From Homalodisca vitripennis (taxonomy: Eukaryota > Arthropoda > Insecta > Hemiptera > Cicadellidae), in assembly GCF_021130785.1 (NCBI RefSeq), contig NC_060213.1:62838001-62902000 (forward strand): DNA of 64,000 bases, in the 5' to 3' direction. The notes below the pieces were generated by a model. The model saw only the letters and a program-made list of their open reading frames with translations, made no database searches and was not told where the DNA came from. A program made the translations under genes and the position numbers. The first letter of the stretch is position 1, and every line of letters starts with the position of its first letter. Positions 35,001 to 47,000 of this stretch are shown piece by piece.

Positions 35001-38000
35001 TCCCTTTTAAAGTAAGAAACAATACTTAGTCTAATTCGCAGGTAATTTTTAAATGAGTAATAGAACAAAGCTTTTGCTAAAAAAAACATTTTTGGATATC
35101 ATGTCTTTCCAATTTTACGTGATAAGTTTCCATAATTGTTCTTGATCATATATCATCTTTATTTCCAATATGTCATATTTCAGTACATCACCACCAAGTA
35201 CTTTCTTTAACCGGACTTATGTTGCAGGCTGAAGCGGAAGTAGCCGCCCTCAACAGGAAGGTCCAGATGATTGAGGAGGATCTGGAAAGGTCTGAGGAAA
35301 GATCCGGCCAAGCCCAAACCAAGCTGGCTGAAGCCTCCCAAGCCGCCGACGAGGCCAAGCGGTTGGTATAAACAATCAAATCTATTATATAAGAAAATTC
35401 AGTGTCTGACAGGTCAACAATATATATAGATAAGACAACCTAACCGATTTAATTCATGTTGTCGATAAGCACATACAAATTAAAACATTTGAAATTGTAA
35501 ATTTAAATAGTGTAATAAGGATGACAATGTACTGTAAGTACCTAATCTAAATAACATTCGACGTGAATGTAAAAATCAGATTGACGTTTATTTGTAAATT
35601 TAAAAAAATATTGGTTTATTTGTTTTTCGACGGTTTCTGAAAATGTCATATTTTATATGCATGAAAGAATTAAGAAAAAGATAAATAATTATTTTCCCAT
35701 GACGGTATAAATTCCACGGAAAAGTTTAAACGTTATTATTAACATTGTGATACTGTATAAAAGAAAACCAAATGCATAAAGGAAATGAAAAAGATGAATT
35801 GGTGTTTTCAACGACTCTTGATTTTTCCATAGTGATTAATGCGATAGAAAATAAAGGAACGCTGTTTTTGAAACGCGTGAAGTCAAATGCCATTTATGGC
35901 ATATTTTATCTTTGAAAATTCGCTCTGCGGTTATATACAATGCATGGCTGGCCACAGCCAGGTGATGTTTGCAGGATGACTGATTTTAATATACGGTAAA
36001 TCTCGCACCACTTAGGGCATTTGCGGCCTCCACGAGGCATTTATTTCACTTCCAACAAAGGACCAATGCTAATAAGCTGTTTTGACATTAGTATTCAGGT
36101 ATTAAATCCTTTGATCCTTTTTACTTATAATAAAAAACTAAAAATCGTTCTAAATGTTATAACTTAAAAATTATATACTCAAAACAAACATGTAATGTAC
36201 TTTACAACAAAATTAAAAATATTACATTCAAATTTTAGTAGTTTATAAAAGAGTTTGTGCTACTAATCCTATTTTACAGAAGGCTAAACTCTATTATAAG
36301 TTCGGTGTTATAAAAATGCTTCTCATGAGTTTTTAACAAATGCAATACTTGTTATTAGTATAGCCTAAGTGCAATATAAATGATCAAATATTGTTTGAGT
36401 ACAGTCAGTTTGTCGAATTTAAAACAGTGGGTAAATATAATTTACTTGTTTTTATGGGAGGGGGATTTAGCGTCACACATATTACTGACGTATATACAAA
36501 TCTGAGATTCCTCCAAAAGAATGTATTATTGTGTTCATGAAATGAGTGATTTTTTCTTCAAATCAATGAATTGGTTTTTTCACTAATTGTAGAATAATGT
36601 GGATAATAGGCTTGACAATTTACATACGATTCTGAGTTGTTCGGGTGTAACGTTTTGTTGCCTTCAGTTGAAAGTTCTCAAGCCATAATTGATAAGGTTA
36701 AAGTGCCCATTTGTTGATGGTCTGGTGTGTTACAGAATGTGCAAAGTACTGGAGAACCGTAGCCAACAGGATGAGGAGAGGATGGACCAACTGACCAACC
36801 AACTGAAGGAGGCTAGGATGTTGGCTGAGGACGCTGATGGAAAGTCTGATGAGGTGAGGAAATATATACTATAGTTACGGTGAAGTGGGTATTATGAGTG
36901 TTAGTTTATGATAAAAGTCGGTTCAAGGGAGTACCTAATTAATTCCAGGGAGGCAAGGACTAATTCACAGAAAACCAGCAATAAGGATAGTGATACGGAT
37001 AAGGATAGTGGCGAAGGGTCTAAGGATGAAAGAGAATGGAAATTCTTGCACATGAGCGTGTAATGAGGGTTGACTATAAATAGTTACTGGGGGAAGACTG
37101 TAAGTTGGAAGATGATAGGCGGATTTACATCAAATTTTGGGAAAATTTTAGTAAAAGAGGTAGTAATGAGAGTTAGATGTAGCTAGATTTGGGGGAAGGG
37201 AGATAGTAGAAACAAGGAGAATGGAGATTATTAATGTTCAACAAAATTCACTAAGATTTATATGTGTATAATTAGCTTTATCGGGTCAGAGAAGAAAATA
37301 CTCGCAGAGAGCAGATGTGTAAAAGCAAATCGGTAATAATCCTTAACAATAACGTAATATGTATCTATCGGATACAACGACCCTTAGTAAATATGTAAAT
37401 TAAAAAATCATTAGTACATTTTTAATAAATATTTTCTTTTTGATGTTGAGTGGAAGAGAGAACTAAAAGACACCTAGCTCCACCTTAAAAAATAAAGGCA
37501 TGTGTAATTTAATTTTCTTTTCAATACTTCAATAAAGTACACATATTACTAAAAAATAGTACTGCCAGTATTATCCAAGTATAAATATATAGTACCCATA
37601 CGTTTATTTACTGTATACGTTATATATTCCAACTATACAACTCAGGTAGTGTCACATTTAACTGTCAAATATTAATGTGTAACAAATAGAGGTTAAAAAT
37701 TGTTACCATTCAGACATTGGATAATTGAAAACAAATATAATTGGGAGACGAAGTCGAATTTATTCCTGAATTAACTGAAAAATGAACAACCAACAATGAA
37801 TTACCTTTTAGTATATAATCGTCAATGAATATATGATGACTGGAGACCCTTCGTTTTCTCAGTACAAATTTAGAAGAATTGTGACAACTACATGATAATT
37901 CTTGTATGTGCGAACGTTGAGTTCAACTCCAGTTCACCTTCCGTTTGCTGCAGCGTCTGAATCTGATGACAGACTCGACTCCTGAAATCTGGAGTTGACG

Positions 38001-41000
38001 TCCGTCTGAAGAGATCCAAAAAGGTCAGCGACGAAGGACCTTAAAACGAACTCTTTACATTGTTCCGCCATCAAAGACTACAAAATCGTGTAATATAGAT
38101 GAAGAGTGAAATGGAGCTGAACTCAAAATTTGCGTTCAATCAACACTTCCCACCACTTCCATTTCTTGTATGTGGTTGTACTAATGATAAGTCGTGGTGG
38201 TCAGGTCTCCAGGAAGCTGGCCTTCGTTGAAGACGAGCTGGAAGTAGCTGAGGACCGAGTAAAGTCTGGAGACTCGTAAGTGAAAACAATGATATCAATA
38301 ATTTAATAAACGTAAATAACAGAGTATCGAGGGACTTCACAAAACGTAACTGCCCACTGAACTTTTGACACCAGAACCAATGAATTGTATTTCCTTGGTT
38401 CCACCTATATTCAAGTCAAAACATAATGTAATAACAAGCAATAAAGTTCATTAAATCACCTTATTTATAAGGAAGTTGCAAAATAATTTACTAAAATCTA
38501 TAATTCAACTACTATAAAACCTTGAGCTTGGTTTATGGAACCAAATGATACAGTTATTTATATACTTAATTGATAAAATTATTGTAATATCTCTTTTAAT
38601 TTTAAAATAACTTTGAATAATAAGAGCTTATCAAACAATAAAGAAAAATATATATTATGTTTTGTTGTTAACGCTTTCACGCAAATGGACTGAAGAATTT
38701 GTTATTTGCAGAAAGATCATGGAGCTGGAAGAAGAGTTGAAGGTTGTCGGAAACAGCTTGAAGTCTCTGGAAGTCTCAGAAGAAAAGGTAAGATTAAATA
38801 TTGCACATAATAACTATTTATCAATATTTTATAATATTTTACTTTCTGCAATTCATAACTTTAAAATTATTGATGAAAATAGTGGAGAGTCTTAGATTCT
38901 TATGACACGGAAGAGTAAAAAGAATACTTGATGATAGCAAAAAAGCTTTAAACTTATATTTTAGAAACCATGTACTGACGGTGCACAATTATATCATAAG
39001 CAGTATATTAGAATTAGAAGAAACCCCAGCTTATAATGACAGACATACAATTTCCTAAAATTAATTGTCATATGATAAGTTTTGACTTGTATGCGTATTT
39101 AACCAATTATTGTCTTGTTTTAGGCTAACCAGCGAGTTGAAGAATACAAGCAACAGATCAAGCAGCTCACTGTCAAGCTCAAAGAAGTAAGTTGACTCCA
39201 TTAATTGAAAAACATTACTTTAATTAAAAACTCAAACTTTAATTCCAGTTTTGTAACATCAATGAGTATAAAATGATAGACTAAAATGTAAAAAAATAAT
39301 TTTGTAGTTTTGATGAATATTTATACGAATTCAAAGAGACTTGTAAATGTATACAAGTTTGTAATTAACAATTGAAAGTATCATTGAGGTAAGTAACAAA
39401 TTAAGAGGTTTCCGTCAAACCTATTAACGAAAAGTAAAATTTTTGAATTGTCGTTTAATTGCTTCAAGGTGAATTAATACGGCCATAATTTGTAGTGGCT
39501 GCAATTGAAAAGGTCAGGGGTCAAGTGCACATCGTGCAGGGTTGGTCTTGACACTTCAACAACTTGCTGTTTGTTACTGGACCTACCGTTGTGCTGGGAA
39601 TTCGAGTGTTTTGTGAAGTTTTCAAATTAAAGGATAAGTGGGTTTTCATTCTCATATCGGTTTGGTGAATGAATTAAAGATGAAATTTTAGAATGAATCA
39701 CTTTATTAGACCTGTTCCAAAAAGGTTGTATGTATATTGAGATAAAATAAAATGTATATTTGTTCTCTGGAACAACGAAAAGTAGGTTTGTTGTACTCGT
39801 AATCGACCCATATTGAAATGGAGAGCCGCTGGCCAAGATCTGGGCGTCGGATCTTGAGTCTGCGCTAGAGATAGAAGATGTCTTCGAATCGTATTTGTGA
39901 CCGTTATACTTTTATTATACTTTGTTATACTCATGAGGATGGGCAGAGTAAATGTAAAAAGAATTGGCCTCTTGTTATAAAAAAAAACAAAAACGCCAGC
40001 TATAGGTGTATGTATCTCATACAAGCTTAATATATAATTTGGAACCGATTTCACCAAGGGTATAAAGTAGCGATCATTTTTTAATTTTTGCTTATGTTCT
40101 TTTATAGCAATTTAAAAATTATCATTAAAAAACTGTTAATAAATGATTTTCAAGCGCTTGATCAAAACTTTACGGACTCCAATTTCCTGAACTTTAAGCC
40201 CATATAAAATGCAATTTTTATATTTTTACTATGTAATATAATCACTCCAAAAAGAAATTAATTTAATGTATACTTCCTACAGGCCGAGGCTCGTGCTGAG
40301 TTTGCTGAGAAGACCGTCAAGAAACTGCAGAAGGAGGTCGACAGGCTGGAAGGTCTGATTTCTTATCCATACCATACCGCCAATCACTTTCCTAATTATC
40401 AATTACAGCACTTAGCATCTGCTATGCTTAAACAGCTAAAACGTTTCAATGCAATTAAGTTAAACTTGCATTTACAAGTGATGTTACTTTTTAGATTTAA
40501 GTTTCCATTATTACGATGTAATTCAATGTCATGCATGACTTTCTGTTGTTTTTATGTTGCTTGGAGTTTTCTTTATTTTGCTGCATATATTTTTTATTTT
40601 TACAATCGATTATGTATTTTAGAAGTTTATTATGTTAAGCGCTACAGTTATTGGTATTATCAACAAACGTGTTATTGAAATTAATATATTTTCTGAACTG
40701 AAGAGTAAAATATAATTTATATGGACATCGTATTATGTTATGAAACCTGGTTATATTATTGAAGAATACTGAATTTAGACTATTAATATGAATAAATAGA
40801 TTATCATCAACCCAATACCTGAGAAATTCATAAACTTTTTTAAATAATGCACATATATTTTGTGTATATACCCAAAAAGTATTTTGTATATATACGTTGC
40901 ATATTTATCCAGATATTGTGTTAAGATTCAAATTTAAAGTAGTATTTACACTGAAAATAAATTTGAAGGTTTTACATAACGTATACGAATAATTTAACTA

Positions 41001-44000
41001 TTAATGTATCGATATTCATATTTAAAAGTAATCTAATTTGTCATTACACGTATTTTTTGAAAAAAAAAAAAAAAAAAAAAAAAAAAACAACATACGCTAA
41101 TGTTTACTAGAATCGCGAAAACTCGTTCACAATGTGAAGTTATCAAGTATACGAAATTTATACTTATATCTGTTTTTATATTACTATTTAGCAGCAATTT
41201 AATAATAGGGTAATTTAAGAATTTTTTATAATCGAGCAAGTTTATTTTTTATTTAGTTTTATTTGCAATACATCTATCCGCTCTTGTAGATGCTTCTAGA
41301 GTAGACATAACCGAGCAATAAGGTACTATTGGCTTCTCTTTCCAGCTTCTTTGCCATCTTGCAGCTTTCCTTTTCGCTCTTATCTCGCTTACTCTGTTGG
41401 GTTTCGCTGAACGCCGGACGCTGTTTTCAGATGAATTGCACAACGAAAAGGACAAATACAAGACAGTGATGGCGGACGTGGATGCCACCCTGACGGAGAT
41501 TGTCGGAGCCTAGAGCCCCGGCTGCCTTATAACTAATTGTGTGTTCTAATATTTGTAATGCCTACTTAACCATCGCGTCACTGGAGATAAGGTATTGTCA
41601 AAGCCCCACGTCTCTTACCGAGCCCCTGCAACCAGTTTGAATCTCTTCGGGAAGAAACCTGTTCGAGTCACAGCCTCTGTAGGGTTTGTTGTATCAGCGA
41701 TTTTAGGACTGATTTTTACAACAAAACCACCCCTCCCTATCTACTCTCTTGTTTCTCTCTCTTGACTGTAGTATCGACCCCTTAGTCTTTGTATCTGCCC
41801 TGTAAAAATCTGTTCATTCTTCTTGTGTAAGAGTCTGCATGCCAATCCATCCACTTTAAAGTTCTGCATGAGAACCCTCTTGTAGAACTGTCTATGTGCA
41901 CCAAGGGTCCCTTATTTGAAAGTTATCCGCATGAATCTTTTAAGCACTTTTTTCTTTTTGACATTTCCTTAAAGCTAGACGACCATTTCCTGTTTTGAGT
42001 TCAGTTCAACAAAAACACTATTCACTGTTACAACTTAAAACATAGTTGACATAACAAATCTTTCACCATTCACTAAGAATGTATTTACTATGTATAGAGG
42101 ACATATTAAACATGTCATTCGTATCTTGTACTTTTTCATGACTCCATTATTCAACGTTATTCATAATTTCAAATGTATTCTTGCACAGTTTATTCAATAT
42201 TCTAGTACACGTTGGATGGATTTTCTCGGGAAATTCCATTGCTCCTTAAAATGTACACAAGATCTCATCGATTTTAACCAGTAAAATCTTCCAAATATCT
42301 CAGACAAAACTAGACATTCAACTATCGCTCCAACAATATTTCACTACTATAATATATTTTTTCACCTCTGTGTTCTAATGTCTTATGTGTCCTTGTTCTT
42401 TAAAGCGGCTTTGCTTGTTATTTTAACATTACTGTTTTACTAACTATTTATTATATACTATTTTAGGATACTCATTAATACAGAATTTCAAGAGATTAGA
42501 CTTTATACTATAAATATTTCCAAAATATATTTATATACATTATATAAATATTCTCTTACTATTGAAAATTAGTATTGAGATTAGAGTTTCAAATTCAACT
42601 ACTAAATATTTGTTTGAAACAGATTATATTATTCGATCTGAAAAACCAGTAGAATTTTATTATTATTGTTACTTAGTCAAATTTATTAATACTAAAGCAA
42701 AAAAAATTAAAATTAAATTTCTTACATGAATTTATTTACCACAGGATATTCCGAAACAATAATAGTTTTTAGCGAAATATGCTACTTCTTTTAAAGCAGA
42801 TTTTAAAATTGAGAAGAGGATTGAGTTGATGTCATATGCCATCAAAAATCTATAATCTTCAAAATTTAAATAATATGCAACCCCTGAGATGCTTTTAGTC
42901 ATATTTCGATAAAATGAGATAAGTTATCTGGTTTCAGGAAGAAATAGTTACGATAGTTCTTTTATGATAGCAATTATAACTTTGTATGTGTTTTTGTATT
43001 TCTAACGGGGTTTATGTCCACAATAGTCCGAAAAGTGTTCCAATTTTCACTTTATAAGAATACAACTTAGAAGTTTTTGCAATTAGAAGAGGCATTTATG
43101 GGAAATTCCTCAAAGAAAGGAATCGATCAGCATTCAAACAAGTTTTAAGTATTACAGAAATGAAAGTGTATTAAAAGTGTTAAAATTTTAAATTAACAAC
43201 GTTTCAAACATGTTTTTTTAGTTTCAAACACTACAGAACCAGACGTCATACGTGTATATAGTAGATCATCGTCAGGTAAATACATAAGGAAACTAATTAT
43301 GGCGATTTTTCAATCTGCTCATCGCGTTGGTTGACAGATATGACTATTATTTACGTATATGACGGCTGGTTTTAAATGAGTTAAACTAAAAAATATGAAA
43401 TATGAAAAAGTAGCATTTGGCGAATTTATCTTTTAGTTTTCACCACTCTTCAATTTCCATCTTTACCAAAATTAGCGTGAATAGTGAAACATTCTTCCTT
43501 AGGAGAATCTGCTCTACAGATTTCACGAAAAACTAGGTTGTGTTTTTATAAAGTTGAAATAGGATCCAAGATTCCGGACAAGAATGAGTTTAAAACAATG
43601 TAACCACTGAATTGAGTGCAATAAATGTTTTTGAATGTTACACATTAAATAACAAAATCATTTGTTCATGTCAAAATATTTAAAACGTGTCCACAATCCT
43701 TGCACCAATATTAAACTAATCAGGGGCGTACTCAGAATTTAGTTTGGTGGGTAGAAAAAACTGCCTTAATCGTAATTGAAAATTTGCTATATTTTAAATT
43801 ATTGTTAGAACAAAGGAAGATGGTTTCGTTAAGCATGTTATAAAAAAGTCAAACTAAACATACGTCTTGGGGTTTAAAGTTATTATTTACAATTTAATCA
43901 GTTTTAATTTCGGGGGGGGGGGGGTTATTTTTATCCTCCAAAGTTACCTCTTGGTACGCCCCTGACTACCTGTATTTTGTCCCTTACACTGAATGATCCA

Positions 44001-47000
44001 TATTGACACAACTTTTGTGTTTTGTTCTTGTGCACTCATATTGTCTCACCTTGATGTTCTTGTGGTGTGTTGTACTATATGTTGAATGTTCACTGTTGTG
44101 TTGTCTTGTCTGTAGACGAGCTCGGTCTCAACAAAGACAGGTACAAGTCGTTGGCTGACGAGATGGATTCCACCTTCGCGGAACTGGCCGGCTACTAGAC
44201 CTTGGACCCTCCCTCCACATCTGTCTCGCGTCTTAATAAGGCTCCATTAGGCGACATCATCCCTATCGACTCATTTGTCGCCTGCTGCGCCAGCAGCGGC
44301 CGACAAATGAAAGAAAGAATTTCACTTTATTTTTTTTGCAATTGTTGGAAAACGCTTTTAATTTTGTTTGAAATAAAACACTGTATAATATTCGTGTGGT
44401 TAGTCTAGCTAAATGTTGTTGGTTAGGTTACTTTTCGCTTCTAGTTCTAGACTATCGTTGCGATAGTAGTCTACCTGTTTGATCGGATTTGTCCCCTGAT
44501 TGTTCGGTAGGAACTAACCACATTTAACTACTGTAATTACTGTATGTGTGACCTATTCATAAGATGTACGTGTTAAGCAATTGGTGAATATTATATATTT
44601 TCTATACTCTTTATGTTGTATCGTTAAGGACTCTAATTTAAGATGAAACTATTCAAGGATAATTGTAAGATATGACGCTGCCAATAGTGCCTTATTGTGT
44701 ATAAACCACTGTCGTGGATAGACGATAGATAAATGACGACTTAAGAAATATATATTTTGACGCTTGATGGTTCTTCTACTGGGTGTTGTTTTATTAACCT
44801 CGTTATAGCCTAGTTTTATTATGTTAGAGCTAGTTGGTGTCAAAATTTAGAATTTCATTTAAGTGTACAACTATTTATTGATTTTCACTAAACTGTTACC
44901 ACTCCAAACAATTTAACATTCACATGACAGTTTGAATATTGAACAAACCACATTAATAGCATTGGGCATGCTTAACAAAAAATCTTGTACACAATTGTTA
45001 CATCCTGTTTTTTAGTATCTCACTTTCACAATACAAATTTGATGTTTCCAATATCATTCTGCAGTTGAAAACATGAGTGTTTATTGTGGGTCTTTGTAAA
45101 TGTTTGTTCAACAACGAGTGTTTTGCGCATAAATGTTGCAAACGAAGAACTAACCGATCGCAGTCTGGGAAATGCCAGGTGAGAACCAATATTTACTAAT
45201 GCTTACTTTGCTTCTGTAAATAACTGTGCTCGTTTGAAACACATTACTGCAACCTGTAAGAGTTGTAACCACTCTTCTTTTACTTCTGTTCCTAAAAAGT
45301 TGTTGAGAAAAATACACCTCATAACTCCCGTACTAATCTTCAATTCTTCAACTATATCTTCTTCTTCTTTCTGGAAAACAATTATTCCTCTAATATTTAT
45401 TTTCTTGCACTAAACTCACATCGGAATAACATGAAAGTGTTTGTTTACATCCTAGTAGATTTTTAGTACTTTTGTAGAAAAGTAGAAACATAAAAGTAAC
45501 ATTCTGGTTGTATAATTTAAACGAGGTTTTAATTGAATTTATTTCAAATATGGAATAAATTGTGTAGTAGCTCATAGTCTAATGCGTAGTTTTGACTTGT
45601 TTTCAGCCAAGCAGTTGACCCTGTACATAGCCTGCATCCAGATGTAATTTCATTATTTAAATAGAGTGAAGCAATCACAACTCAATTCAGAAATTGCATT
45701 TAATAAAACCCTTTCTATATAAATAATATAAATTTATGAATTAATAAATATGAATACAATAAAAATGTTAAGAATAGTTTAGATAGTTGAAGATTTCTCT
45801 TTATAGCAAAAAATTATGGGAGGTAAAATTTAAATATTTCTTTCTAATTACACATCCGTTCTTAAATATGCTTAAAATGTTTAACAAGAAGAATTTTATG
45901 AATTTACGTGGAGAAAATATTATTGTTTAAAAACGTGCAAACAAAGGCGTGTACACATGATTTAATGAAAATACCTTTGCAAAAATCATAATATTTACTA
46001 ATTTTTAATTAATTGTTTATTGTAATTGCAAGTACAAATTTAAATAATCTTAAAGCATAAAAATAGCTAGTAAAACATCCAGGAGTCCTATTTTATAGAT
46101 TTTTCACTTTGATAAAAATTTGATGTAGCCTAATATTGCGCTGGATCCAAATTCTCAGCGAAACATTTTTGTCGAGTTTTCGTTATAATTAGAAATATAA
46201 ATCATTCTTAAAAATAGCGAAAAATGGCATACAAAATGTTTAAAAATGTTATTTTATAGATATTTTTACTTATTTTTGAAAGTAATGGATCAACGCGTTG
46301 GGTCGAAAGTTTCACAATGTTTACTGGGACCCTGTCTTGCCATACGAAAGTTACTTCCTTTTATAAGGAGCGCCATTAATCTCTTCGCCGAGTCGTGATT
46401 GCCTCACTCCAACTCGTACGAGGTAATGTTTAAACATTGTTCCTTCTTGCAGACGACATCCGTCATGAGGTTGACCGCTACAAGGCCTTGTCCGGAGATG
46501 TTGACGCCACCTTCTCTGAGATGTTGTCCTACTAAGCGAGCAGAAGAACACGTCTGGACGAAACCTCACTCATTTGAACCCCGGCAAATGAAAGAACCTA
46601 CTTTAAGATTTGAAATGAGTTACAATATAATAATTTCTGTTGTTTTTTCGTTTGCGTAACAATAACGCGTAATCGCTTAAGGTTTTCTTTGTTGGATGAC
46701 TTAGTTGACACTTATTTATATTTACATGTACAGTATAAGTATTAAGCAATTGGTGAGATATTGTAATATATTTTGACATTTATATCTTGTAACGATAAGA
46801 AAACTATTTAAGGTAATGTAAGCTATTATACGGAACGACCTATGAAAATAAATCTTAAAGGAATGGGTTTCGCATCTTGCTTTCACGCTCGCTCCTTGTA
46901 AATAAATAAAGGTGTGCTCCTTCTGAAATATTGTGTGTTGTGTTGTCCTTGTTTCCTCTGGAGTCCTGTTTATAGTCAACCTTTTGTATACGAAGTAGCT

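Noticed and set aside
36900..37260. Acidic open stretch ([17 protein letters not shown]) in a Tm1 intron
   Set aside because: Short, with stops just upstream and no splice signals; perhaps an old gag-like relic, not supportable.
39627..40057. Minus-strand frames of 69 and 119 codons in the intron before exon 8
   Set aside because: No recognisable domains and repeat-like surroundings; likely chance.
45607..45647. Possible extra tropomyosin terminal exon after 'cttgttttcag' ([13 protein letters not shown] then stop)
   Set aside because: Open in the right phase but only 12 full codons, gives Ala instead of Asp258 and has no resemblance to a tropomyosin end.
46399..46659. 86-codon + frame over exon 9c
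   Set aside because: A different frame from the tropomyosin exon; a shadow of it.
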